Assembly: GCA_963797085.1 (NCBI GenBank)
Contig: CAWCOA010000007.1
Span: forward strand, 1 to 64,000
Source of the DNA: JASJBU01 sp963797085
GTDB taxonomy: Bacteria; Pseudomonadota; Gammaproteobacteria; Chromatiales; Chromatiaceae
Reading direction: 5' to 3'
Length of the DNA: 64,000 nt
A model generated the notes under the pieces. The model had not been told where the DNA came from. It searched no databases and worked only from the letters and a program-made list of their open reading frames with translations. The number at the start of each line of letters is the position of its first letter. Position 1 is the stretch's first letter. This document shows, piece by piece, positions 1-8,854 of this stretch. The position numbers and the translations under genes were made by a program.

Positions 1-126
1 GCTCTATAGATATTTATTATTCGACAAGCACAACAATCACCCACAGGCCGTCCAAAAGCCTGCGGTGGTTATTAATTCATCCAGATATTCTGGTTAAATC
101 TGAAAAGGGGTGGCAGGGATATGAAA

Positions 127-1080
127 TCAGATGATCAGGTCGTTCGCTGTGGCTTCGTCAGTGATCAGGCCGCTGATCCATCGACCCGCAAGCGCCCCCC
201 GGATAGCTTGCAGCTTGTTTCTACCGCGCGCGACACCAATGATGGGGAACCTGGGTGGCTGGTTTAATGGCACGCTTGCTACGCGGGAGTTGGTTTTCCC
301 TTTTATCAGTAGGCCATCCCTGTCATAGGCCCAACCAACAATTTCACCAATGCCTCCAGCGGCTATCAACCCTTTCAGCTCTTTCCTGGTGATAAATCCG
401 TCAGTCAACAATGGAGGCGCCTCATTGAGTTCGCCAATACCCACAAACGCAACATCAGCAGACTGGGCCAAGGCAATATTGCTGCGGATGGGTTTTTGCG
501 AACAGACAATATCGCGCTCTTTAGTTGATGTCGCCACCACGGGAACCGCCATGGGGTAGTGTGGAGCATTGATGGTTTCGCCAATGTGCATGATCACGTC
601 GTTGAAACTTGCTGAACCATCGGGTGCAAGATTGCCCACCAGTGACACCACTTTGTGTTGGGGGCAGTTCATAGGATGGAGCTGTTTCACAGCTTCGCGT
701 AATTCACGTCCCGTGCCCAAAGCCATGACGATGGGGGACTTGGCCTTAAGATACTTCTCCATCACAGCAGCTGCCACTTCAGCAATACCTAACGCCGGGT
801 CATCGGACGTTGGGTCCGTCAATGTCACCTCACAGAACTCCAGACCATAACGCTCCATGACCTGTTGGGCCAATTCCATGCACCGAGCGATAGGATGGTC
901 CAATCTGACCTTGATGAGGCGTTCGCGCATGGCCAGGGAGACAAGGCGTTGTGCGGACTGGCGTGAAATCCCCATCTTTTCAGCAATCTCGTCCTGATTA
1001 TTATGGGCAACATAATAGAGCCAGCCGGCACGTGCGGCATCATCCAGGCGAATTCGTTCGTTCTCACTGCGTTTTGCCAT
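127..1080 (-). CDS. SorC/DeoR-type sugar-binding transcriptional regulator
   Basis: A 317-residue protein of the SorC family. It has an N-terminal helix-turn-helix (about residues 20-55, containing 'EIAEKMGISRQSAQRLVS') followed by a phosphosugar-binding domain with the family's 'GTGRELREAV' and 'GIGEL' segments. These regulators bind DNA as oligomers and respond to a sugar phosphate. The frame is open to a GTG at 1110, but the ATG at 1080 has an AGGTGG ribosome site seven bases upstream and is preferred. The gene is divergent from the broken maltoporin at 1842, across a spacer with palindromes, so control of a sugar-uptake locus is a reasonable inference. The inducer cannot be named. Confidence 0.85.
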   Translation of the reverse strand: MAKRSENERIRLDDAARAGWLYYVAHNNQDEIAEKMGISRQSAQRLVSLAMRERLIKVRLDHPIARCMELAQQVMERYGLEFCEVTLTDPTSDDPALGIAEVAAAVMEKYLKAKSPIVMALGTGRELREAVKQLHPMNCPQHKVVSLVGNLAPDGSASFNDVIMHIGETINAPHYPMAVPVVATSTKERDIVCSQKPIRSNIALAQSADVAFVGIGELNEAPPLLTDGFITRKELKGLIAAGGIGEIVGWAYDRDGLLIKGKTNSRVASVPLNQPPRFPIIGVARGRNKLQAIRGALAGRWISGLITDEATANDLII

Positions 1081-1696
1081 ATTTTGCCACCTGTGTGCTT
1101 TATCGATCACTCACAATGCTATTAGATACCTGCTCAGACCGTCGGAAATATGAGCAATTTTGGGTTGGACCATTGCTTGTCAGTCGATCTAATTTCTTCT
1201 CAGTCCACTCCGGAGTATTTGCATACCAATGGTATTATCATCTCGAATTTCTATTCATTGGCTACCTTTCGATAAACTCGCTGAATCGCACCGGATTCCA
1301 TCACCATTCAGTACTACCTCATTTGTCGGCTGACGATACTCTTTAGTTCAGGATAGCTCCATCAAGACCCTAAGTACCCCTCACATTGGGCTGTACCGGC
1401 AGAATACGCAATACAATCGACTCTCCCGTTCAATAATACATTTTACGAAATCTTGAGTGACAGACTCCAGCTGAGTAAGCATGTGATGCGATGGGTAAAG
1501 CCTAAGCCCTGTGCTTAAGCCCGCCTTCATGGCACAACAGTGGGCGTGTAACTCCTTTCATCAGCCAGACGGATGATCAATCACTACATCAAATAGTTCT
1601 AATAGTCATGCCAGAGGGTCTGTAATCACTTCTGTCAACTTTGAACGGGTAAATAAATTTGATCCGCGTTATCGAAAAGAAGGACTGAAAAGTTTT

Positions 1697-1716
1697 TTGT
1701 TGACTTTTGTCAACAA
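1697..1716. promoter_or_regulatory. Palindromic operator candidate upstream of maltoporin
   Basis: A perfect inverted repeat, TTGTTGAC-TTTT-GTCAACAA, lies in the 760-base spacer between the divergent SorC regulator and the maltoporin remnant, about 125 bases before the porin ATG. Its form fits an operator for the neighbouring regulator, but binding is inferred. Otherwise the spacer 1081-1841 shows no credible gene. Confidence 0.5.
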
Positions 1717-1739
1717 TATTGAGTATCTTCTCACATTAA

Positions 1740-1753
1740 TGAGCATTTGCTCA
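1740..1753. promoter_or_regulatory. Second palindrome in the maltoporin spacer
   Basis: TGAGCA-TT-TGCTCA, a perfect 6-2-6 inverted repeat, lies 23 bases downstream of the TTGTTGAC palindrome. It could be a second regulator site or a distinct operator. Confidence 0.35.
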
Positions 1754-1841
1754 TGGCGCAGTATTCACCAAAGTGTTGCGCAACGATAAAACCTATGATG
1801 CGTGATTTCACATACTAGCTGTGATAGAGGAGCTCCATAAC

Positions 1842-3102
1842 ATGAACATCAGATTTAACAGCAGCGGTCTATTTTTCCTTAGTACCTTCTGTTCCACAGT
1901 CGCGCTTGCTGAACTCGAACATGATTTCGGATCCCATGGTTATTTCCGTGTAGGCACCGGATTTTCCGATGGATGATGCTTCCCAAGAGATTTTCAAGGC
2001 CCCGGGAGCGGGTGCAAAATATCGCCTCGGCAACGAGAGTGACGACTACTGGAATTAGGTCTATACGACACAATGAGAATGAGCCCCGAAGGACCCTATG
2101 TTCACGTGGAAGGCATGGCTGTAATACAGGTGAACAGGATACCAGATTGAGTTTGATAGACTCATTCAACTCTATATGGAAGCGGGCGATTTCACTTCTG
2201 CTTTAGGGAATCCCAAGATTTGGATTGGCAGGCGTTTTTACGATCGGCATGATATCCATATCAATGACTTTTTCTTTCTGAACACACTACAGGGTTTTGA
2301 TGGTGGCGGTATCCGGGACATGGACCTGGGATTCGGAAAACTGGCACTTGCCATGGGCCGTAAAAAGGCAGAGACGACGATACGCTGATGAAAGTAGTAT
2401 TGCCCAGACCCGATTTGATGCTCGTCTGTCAGATATTGCTGTGAACAATAATGGCAGTCTTACTCTCTGGGGGTACTTACGATAGCAGTGGCGACGATGA
2501 GACAATCGAAGGGCTCGATGGATACGCGGTCGGCATCATGCATACTCAGCAAGAATTCTTCGGTGGATTCAATAAATTCATGGTGCAGTACGGCCGTGGA
2601 TTGGGCCGGCATGCTGGATTAGGGGGTGTAGATGACGCCACAGGTACAGTGACAAGCTCCACCGCTGTGGATGATTTTGACGACGCAACGACATTTCGAA
2701 TCATCAACACCAACGTGATTGAACCCAGTCAAAACTGGGCAATGATGACAGCCTTTGTCTATGAAGATAAAGACTCCAAGGACTTCGATGGAACAGACCA
2801 AACCTGGATAAGCCTGGGTGTTCGTCCGATGTGGTTTGTAAACAAAAATTTCCGGATACCTTTCGAATTAGGTTGGGATCGTGTGGAAGATAACGCTACA
2901 GATACGAATGGCTCTTTGGTTAAAGCCACACTGGCAGCGGAATTCGCCCTGGATCGCGGATTCTGGGAGCGGCCTGTATTACGTCTGTTCGCCACTCATG
3001 CAAATTGGTCTGATGAATTCGAAGGACAGATCGGTGGCGAAACCTATGCCAATGAGACCTGCAGGATGGAGCGTAGGTGTACAAGCGGAGACATGGTGGT
3101 AA
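1842..3102 (+). pseudogene. lamB: Maltoporin (LamB-like) outer-membrane porin, frameshifted
   Basis: The ATG at 1842 follows a GGAG ribosome site and opens a signal peptide ending '...STVALAELEHDFGSHGYFR', the usual maltoporin start. The reading then jumps between frames. Recognisable maltoporin pieces follow in order: 'NPKIWIGRRFYDRHDIHI', 'GFDGGGIRDMDLGFGKLA', 'GYAVGIMHTQQEFFGGFN', 'VRPMWFVNKNFRIPFELG', and the C-terminal 'AGWSVGVQAETWW' ending at 3102. At least four or five frame changes are needed (near 1970, between 2040 and 2180, near 2390, 2470 and 3060). The family is a trimeric maltodextrin channel of about 420 residues, and the remnant spans nearly all of it. I saw no nonsense substitution independent of the frame changes, so sequence error cannot be excluded. 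Confidence 0.8.
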
Positions 3103-3844
3103 TTGGTTATAACAATGAATGTACTGCGCGGTTAATTCATTGTTCTTGATGTCGTCACTTGAACCACCATTTCTCTAAATAATGGCATATACGAATGTGG
3201 TGCAGACAAATCTATCGAAGCTAAATCGCTCCTGTTTATTCACCTCTGAATAATTCAAGGATGAATTATTCAGAGCTTATATAAACTGCTGTTTTTTTTT
3301 ACAGTAATGGAGTTTTCAAATTGATTCTTCGAGCCATGGATAAGGAAGACTTAAAAGATGCATCAAAAGTGTAGTAGCATTTGCACGTCAAAAACTATTC
3401 TATAAATGGCTAGAGTGCACTCTACATCCCTTTGCCCGAGACAGATGCGTGGGGCAGAGGTAGTAGCAAAAATATGCAATCTATACTCTGCTGATGAGGT
3501 GATTATGATAGCTAGAAACGTGTAAAAACATCATGCGACCTGTAAAATTCATAGACCAGATTATTTTCTTATCCTCAAAATCAGACTCATTGATCACTAT
3601 GTGAATCGCATAGCGTGAATACGGCTTCAGTTTTAATATACACGGCTCGCTACTACGCTAAGCAAACCTCCGCACAGTTGAAGGCAGTCATTGTGGGGCA
3701 AGCCGGATCTTTTAACGTGCCGTGGCGTACCTGTTACATATCCGCGACTGTTTGATTCGATATGTTCCAGAATATCTTGCCCAAATAAATCATAATGCGT
3801 TGTGTAGAAAGAGGTTTATTTACAACCAGGTAGGTTGTTCTACA

Positions 3845-4006
3845 TTAATCCAACGCATCTCTTATGATTGATGCGCCAGCATTCGATGTAATGAAATAAT
3901 CGAGAGGCCGCATGCCTTCTGAAGCGACTTTCTTACCGCCTAAACTTGGACGGCCGCAGTGAGAACAGAAGACTGTTATTTCTTTCTTTTGAATTGGACA
4001 ATACAA
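3845..4006 (-). CDS. Possible small zinc-ribbon-like protein
   Basis: The 1.15-kb stretch between the porin remnant and the next gene contains one minus-strand reading frame of 53 residues (TTG start) with closely spaced cysteines in 'FCSHCGRPSLGGKK' and a C-terminal 'IIRDALD'. The CxxC could bind metal. No strong ribosome site is visible and an in-frame stop lies just upstream, so this may be the tail of an older gene. I do not recognise the family. Confidence 0.2.
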   Translation of the reverse strand: MYCPIQKKEITVFCSHCGRPSLGGKKVASEGMRPLDYFITSNAGASIIRDALD

Positions 4007-4255
4007 GCTTACAAATCACGACTCATACCCTCAGCAGAGTCTATGAATATCTACGCGATAGCGAAGTATTCCACCTAGAGTAATTTAGAAACCAGCCACA
4101 CCTTTCCGCGAAGAGCCACCATTTATTTTTGCATTGGCGAATCCACTTGATCTTTAGCCAAGTATATATACTGAGCCGTTTATAAAGCGCAGGTTAATAA
4201 ATCTGAAAACCCCAAACCTGTTCTCTCATTTATAAAAATGACTAGAGGTGTCAAT

Positions 4256-4504
4256 ATGAAAACACGTAAACTCATCAGCGGTATAATTTTATCAGCTTCG
4301 GTAACAATGGGTGCTGCACAGGCCGACAATATTACTACAAGAGATGATTTGTTTGCCTACTTGCAAATTGGAAAGGTGAACAGTATTGAGTCAGTCGAAA
4401 CGACAGATTGTAAAAATCTGGGGACCCGTGATGCCAATCCTGCTTCAATGGGCGTCGTGCAGGCCAGCAAAATAACTACCAGAGATGACTTGTTTGATCT
4501 CTAA
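4256..4504 (+). CDS. Small exported protein with internal duplication
   Basis: An 82-residue product from the ATG at 4256, chosen over an upstream in-frame ATG at 4238 because AGAGGTG sits just before it. Residues 1-24 form a signal peptide (MKTRKLISGIILSASVTMGA...A). The mature part contains 'ITTRDDLF' twice. The second copy is preceded by 'SMGVVQA', matching the end of the signal peptide ('TMGAAQA'). A TAA ends the frame just after the second 'ITTRDDLFDL', yet codons beyond it still encode 'SSIGSVET', matching 'NSIESVET' in copy one. So the second unit appears cut by a stop codon. The function is unknown. Confidence 0.6.
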   Translation: MKTRKLISGIILSASVTMGAAQADNITTRDDLFAYLQIGKVNSIESVETTDCKNLGTRDANPASMGVVQASKITTRDDLFDL

Positions 4505-4545
4505 CAAGCTGGTGGCGAGAGCAGTATTGGGTCAGTTGAAACAGT
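4305..4545 (+). repeat. Tandem diverged repeat (two units of about 100 bases)
   Basis: Unit one runs from about 4305 to 4410 and unit two from about 4446 to 4545. Both encode [S/T]MGxxQA-xxITTRDDLF ... S[I/N]xxSVET. The second unit carries a TAA at 4502-4504. A repeat that includes the end of the signal sequence suggests fusion of two tandem paralogues or an internal duplication. Confidence 0.6.
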
Positions 4546-4816
4546 AAAATATTTAAATTCTGAGCTACGGCCACCTTTGATTAGGGTTTTCAGACACCTG
4601 TTCTCAAGCTCTGGCTTTTCATCATACACGGCCCCAAAGTCAGGGCAGTAGATCAGGAGAGTTATTATCTGAAGGTAGGAATCAAGTTAACGGTACAGTC
4701 CCGGTACATCGCTCAATTTTCCCTTAATCTGGACAAATCATATTCTTCTGACTGGATGAACGCGTCTCTATTTTGAGTCATGCAATCATCCTCCGTATAT
4801 GGAAGTTACGAAGCGG

Positions 4817-6520
4817 CTAACCAGTTTGTATAGTTTTGGTATCGCGCATTTCAGATACGCCCGCATTGGTATTTTGATCGCTACCGTATATTGCGAATTC
4901 CATTGCCTTTCTACGATTACCTACAATCTTTTTTTCCGGTACTGCGGATAAAATTCCCATTTTGTGTAAACGCTCTATCGGTTGACCTTCAGCATGAACT
5001 ATGTATATGTTTTTTCCTGTATGAAGCATATCCTTGATAGATGCTTCAATCGCAAGTGCTGACGAAAGCCCCAGGTGAGTCACTTTTGAAATATCGATAA
5101 TGAGTGAGTCACAGCCCTGTATTTCAGAGTTTTTGCTGCTGATGGCGCGTGACACACCGAAAATCATCGCTCCCTTCAACAGCAAGATCATGATTTTTCC
5201 ATTTGCTGTTTCCAGTAGATCCTTTTCATAGTCAGTCAGTGAATCTCCAGCATTTTTTGGGCTGTTAATCACTTCAACATCAGTCTCCTGTAACTCGGAC
5301 AAGCGGGTGATTGTCATAATATTAGCAATAAAAAGACCGATGCCTACTGCGGCAATAAGATCAACGAATACTGTAAGCAGTATGACACCATAGGTAATCA
5401 AGGCACCTTTAAGCGAGAGACGATGAGCGCGCTTAAGAAAACTCCAGTCTATAATGTCGATACCAACTTTAAGCGCGATGCCCGCTAACACTGCCAACGG
5501 TATAACCGCCGTAAGCCCTGACAACCACATCACGGTAATTATCAGGATGGCGACACGAACCAATCCAGACAACGCAGTTTGGGCGCCTGTCTGTATATTG
5601 ACTACGGTACCCATGGTCGCTCCAGCACCGGGTAGTCCACCAAAAAGGCCCGACATCATGTTTCCGACCCCCTGACCTATCAGTTCCTTGTCAGAATTGT
5701 GTTGTTTCCGTGTCAAACTGTCTGCTATTACCGAAGTCAGCAATGCATCGATACTGCCCAGCATGCCCAGTACAATGGCATCGAGTAACATGAGGTTCCA
5801 TTGTTCACCAGTGAAAACAGGCATCTGGAATTCAGGCAGACCTGATGGAATTTCACCAATCCTACGCACATCATCCGTGCCCAACAGCATAACGGAGAGT
5901 ACTGTACCCACAACGAGTGCCAGCAATGGGGGTGGAGCATAGCGTTTCAACTTGGCGGGCCAGAAAAACAGAATGAATATCGTTGCCAGGCCCAGCAGGA
6001 TTTCTGGCACCCTGGCCCCATGAATAATCTCGGGTATATTCTCAAGCGCCCCAATAACACCACCCGCTGGTGTCGCCTGCCCAAGCAGAGGCCCTAACTG
6101 AAGCACTATCAGGATAATACCTATGCCTGACATGAAGCCAGACACGACACTATAGGGCATGAGCGTTACATACTTGCCTAATCGAAGTATGCCAAACAAA
6201 ATCTGAAAAAGTCCGGCCATGACGACTACAGTGAAAGCCATCGCCAGGCCGTTATCCGGGTTTGATGCGATTAGTTTTGCAATGACCGCGGTAAAGACAA
6301 CTGTCATGGGACCGGTTGGTTCCGAGATTAGCGTTGGTGAGCCGCCAAACAAGGCAGCAAACAGCCCGACCATAATCGCCCCATACAGCCCCACTTCGGC
6401 GCCGGCACCCGAAGCAACGCCGAATGCCAATGCCATAGGCAAAGCGACTACAGCAGCGGTCACTCCACCAAGGATGTCACCGCGCAAATTGCGTAGATGA
6501 AACTCGTTGAAAATCGCCAT
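4817..6520 (-). CDS. SulP-family anion transporter with STAS domain
   Basis: A 567-residue membrane transporter with the SulP core (residues about 1-400, many hydrophobic helices, with 'DILGGVTAAVVALPMALAFG' and 'EPTGPMTVVFTAVI') and a C-terminal STAS domain (about 430-540). The ATG at 6520 is chosen over a TTG at 6550 because homologues begin near 'MAIFNEFHLRNLRGD'. SulP proteins move sulfate, bicarbonate or other anions. Its position just downstream of cbbR and the carboxysome genes, in the same orientation, makes bicarbonate uptake an attractive inference, but substrate cannot be read from sequence. The 310 bases between this gene and the repeat peptide show nothing. Confidence 0.85.
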   Translation of the reverse strand: MAIFNEFHLRNLRGDILGGVTAAVVALPMALAFGVASGAGAEVGLYGAIMVGLFAALFGGSPTLISEPTGPMTVVFTAVIAKLIASNPDNGLAMAFTVVVMAGLFQILFGILRLGKYVTLMPYSVVSGFMSGIGIILIVLQLGPLLGQATPAGGVIGALENIPEIIHGARVPEILLGLATIFILFFWPAKLKRYAPPPLLALVVGTVLSVMLLGTDDVRRIGEIPSGLPEFQMPVFTGEQWNLMLLDAIVLGMLGSIDALLTSVIADSLTRKQHNSDKELIGQGVGNMMSGLFGGLPGAGATMGTVVNIQTGAQTALSGLVRVAILIITVMWLSGLTAVIPLAVLAGIALKVGIDIIDWSFLKRAHRLSLKGALITYGVILLTVFVDLIAAVGIGLFIANIMTITRLSELQETDVEVINSPKNAGDSLTDYEKDLLETANGKIMILLLKGAMIFGVSRAISSKNSEIQGCDSLIIDISKVTHLGLSSALAIEASIKDMLHTGKNIYIVHAEGQPIERLHKMGILSAVPEKKIVGNRRKAMEFAIYGSDQNTNAGVSEMRDTKTIQTG

Positions 6521-6669
6521 AATCCAACCCTGATTACATGGCCCAGCCAACCCGAGCCGAAAACTGTATAGGATTAATTATGAGAGTATGTGTTCTGAAT
6601 TACTTATCGATTAAGATGATGGCTCATATAGAAAATGCTCTATAAGCAGGATTTGACTATAGCCAAAAT

Positions 6670-6893
6670 CTAATGGAAGCGTAGGGGGCAGCATAAATTA
6701 GATTTTCCTGGGCATCCAGTTTTACATCCGCACGCGAAGCGGCAATTCCACCCAACTTGAGGGCACTTTTTCCCAATTATCGTCCGGACTTACTGGTCAG
6801 CAGGCTACTGGTCAAGCCACCGGCCATGCCACCTGCAAATCCACTTGCAATATTGCCGAGAAACTGACCAAGCAGTTTGTTCATATCAACCAT
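6670..6893 (-). pseudogene. TerB/DUF533-like small protein, cut by nonsense codon
   Basis: From the ATG at 6893 the frame encodes 38 residues ('MVDMNKLLGQFLGNIASGFA...TSKSGR') and stops at TAA 6777-6779. The same frame continues beyond the stop as 'LGKSALKLGGIAA', the usual continuation of the tellurite-resistance-like (TerB/DUF533) N-terminus after 'SGRK'. A single AAA-to-TAA change explains the stop, and similarity fades soon after. The glycine-rich segment resembles a membrane-associating region. This is a true nonsense mutation plus truncation. The flanking spacer 6894-7258 shows no other gene. Confidence 0.5.
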
Positions 6894-7258
6894 GCTACTT
6901 GTTCCTGTTTAATAAAATAAGAACTGATCTTGAGGTAAACAGTGAGTGAACAGGGTGGATCTATGCTCCTGATCGTTACCGATAATCTCCTAAGCTATGA
7001 AACCGCAAGGAATGACATTGTACCCATGCCTTCGTAAAAGAGTGGTTTGAATAGATGGCAATATTCTACTTCCGGAACTGGACAAAATAATTCGATGCAG
7101 CTGCGGTAAATTGACAATACCTTTGATTAACTTTCAACTGCGATGTTCAATCGAATCGACCTGATGCGCCGATGGAGCCCCTTGGACAAAACAGGTATAC
7201 CTTTTGTGGAAGAACTGACCTGATGCAAAGCTGTCAGTGTCCATTGTAAGCCTGCAAT

Positions 7259-8278
7259 CTATTCTTGAGCTTTCAGAAATTCCTTCAATGATGGCCATAA
7301 TTCTTGCATGCGTGTTCGTATTTCGGGCTCACATTTGATGGCAAAATCCATAAAAGCCCGAGCAGCCAGCGACAACTCCTTACCTTTGGGATAGACGATG
7401 TACCATTTACGCATAATTGGGAATCCCTCGACATCCAGAATTGCCACTGGTCCATCACTTCCTTCCAGTGTCAGGGTATGAAGAGATAACACGGACAATC
7501 CCAGTCCACCGGCAATCGAGTGCTTGATAGCTTCATTACTGCCCAGTTCCATACGCACTTTGGTGGGCCGTAAGCCTTTTTCCTCGAATGTACGGAGTGT
7601 GATATCCCTGATGCCGGACCCGGGTTCACGCATGATAAAAGGCTCTTTGCTGATTTGCTTCAGGCTTATTCTTTCCTTACCTACCAGAGGATGATTACGC
7701 GGAGCCATGACGACCAGGGGATTGGGAGCAAACTGGAATGAATCCACCTCGATCTCACCTTCCGGCGCCTGTCCCATGATATACAGGTCATCCGCATTGG
7801 CTATCATTCGCTCAATAATGCGCTCACGATTGGTTACCTTCAACGCCAGGTCAATGCCGGGATACTGTTGACTGAATTCGCCAAGCATCTCAGGCACAAG
7901 ATACTTTGCCGTGGTGATGACGCCGACGCGTAATCCGCCTTTCTTCAGTCCCTGAATATCGGCTATCTTTATTTCAAGATTGGACAGAACCTCGAAGACC
8001 TGTCGGCACGCCTTATACAGCTCCTTTCCCGCTTCAGTTGGCTTAACTCTACGGCCAACAATTTCAAACAGGGGCAGGCCTACAGCATTGTTCAACTTTT
8101 TGATTTGCATGGATACCGTCGGCTGGGTAAGGAACAGTTCTTCGGCTGCCCGCGTGAAACTGCCTAGCCTGAAAATCGATTCGAAAATTTGAAGTTGTCG
8201 GAACGTGGAATGCCTAATCAGGTGATCAGGCATAGTTGCAGCCGGCGTGTAACCATTGCTGTCATTGGTAGTTGGCAT
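7259..8278 (-). CDS. cbbR: LysR-type regulator of Calvin-cycle genes (CbbR-like)
   Basis: A 339-residue LysR protein: winged helix-turn-helix at about residues 20-80 ('SFTRAAEELFLTQPTVSMQI') and a two-lobed effector domain ('GGLRVGVITTAKYLVPEML', 'GSNEAIKHSIAGGLGLSVLS') typical of CbbR. CbbR activates cbb operons in response to metabolites such as NADPH, ATP or RuBP, depending on species. The ATG at 8278 is preferred because AGGTGG lies five bases upstream; a GTG at 8287 also opens the frame. It is oriented with, and downstream of, the carboxysome operon rather than divergent from cbbL as is common. A 25-base palindrome overlaps its ribosome site. Confidence 0.85.
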   Translation of the reverse strand: MPTTNDSNGYTPAATMPDHLIRHSTFRQLQIFESIFRLGSFTRAAEELFLTQPTVSMQIKKLNNAVGLPLFEIVGRRVKPTEAGKELYKACRQVFEVLSNLEIKIADIQGLKKGGLRVGVITTAKYLVPEMLGEFSQQYPGIDLALKVTNRERIIERMIANADDLYIMGQAPEGEIEVDSFQFAPNPLVVMAPRNHPLVGKERISLKQISKEPFIMREPGSGIRDITLRTFEEKGLRPTKVRMELGSNEAIKHSIAGGLGLSVLSLHTLTLEGSDGPVAILDVEGFPIMRKWYIVYPKGKELSLAARAFMDFAIKCEPEIRTRMQELWPSLKEFLKAQE

Positions 8279-8287
8279 ATATTCCAC

Positions 8288-8312
8288 CTATTTGATACTT
8301 GGTATCAAATAG
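8288..8312. promoter_or_regulatory. 25-base palindrome at the cbbR ribosome site
   Basis: CTATTTGATAC-TTG-GTATCAAATAG is a perfect 11-3-11 inverted repeat whose inner end touches the AGGTGG ribosome site of cbbR. It could be an autoregulatory operator or, in the mRNA, a hairpin limiting translation. Confidence 0.5.
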
Positions 8313-8568
8313 TTTCTCGACAACGCTTGCGCATGGCCCACGATACACCGAAACCTATTGACACTTAATGTGCTTTTATGGCTGCATCATACACGTTACT
8401 AGCTGAAGCTGATGTGAGGCGATACCTGATCGGTACTCCATATATCAGTTAACAGAACTTTATTAAGTTGAACAGGCCAGTGGGTCCGAATTTAAGTGGG
8501 GTCAGAATTTATGGGTGCATTATGAACCTTACCTATCCATATAGCAAATCGATAATATATTGCCAATG

Positions 8569-8586
8569 CATCGACTATAGTCGATG
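8569..8586. repeat. 18-base palindrome after mcdB
   Basis: CATCGACTATAGTCGATG is a perfect palindrome ten bases beyond the stop of mcdB, at the end of the carboxysome operon. There is no T-run, so it is not a classical terminator; it may be a protein site or weak hairpin. The rest of 8313-8596 shows no gene. Confidence 0.35.
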
Positions 8587-8596
8587 TATTAAACCG

Positions 8597-8854
8597 TCAG
8601 TCGGGCCATACTCGACGCCCAGATTGAAACAAATCTATAAGCTGCGCTTTCCGGTTTGATGTTTCTGTTGTTTTAGCCGGAGGAGCGGTCACCGCCTTTT
8701 GCCCCGAGCGTTGCACCGTTTTTTTAACCACCTTCTTTTTTGTAGTTTTATACCCAGTTGTTGATGTGGAAGAAGTACCGCCTGTTGTTGTGCCGGTCTT
8801 GGTTTTGCGTATTGACGCAACCAGCTTGTCACCCGCAGTTTCTTTCGAACTCAT
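8597..8854 (-). CDS. mcdB: McdB-like carboxysome positioning adaptor
   Basis: An 85-residue, low-complexity protein rich in Thr, Ser, Lys and Gly, predicted disordered, ending 'FQSGRRVWPD'. Alpha-type McdB proteins are short, disordered, encoded next to McdA, and carry a conserved C-terminal tryptophan. Here the start overlaps the mcdA stop (ATGA), indicating translational coupling. McdB is known to link carboxysomes to the McdA ATPase on the nucleoid. Identification rests on position, composition and the C-terminal Trp, because sequence conservation in the family is low. Confidence 0.7.
   Translation of the reverse strand: MSSKETAGDKLVASIRKTKTGTTTGGTSSTSTTGYKTTKKKVVKKTVQRSGQKAVTAPPAKTTETSNRKAQLIDLFQSGRRVWPD

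Noticed and set aside
8569..8586. Classical terminator for the carboxysome operon
   Set aside because: A perfect palindrome but without loop or T-run.
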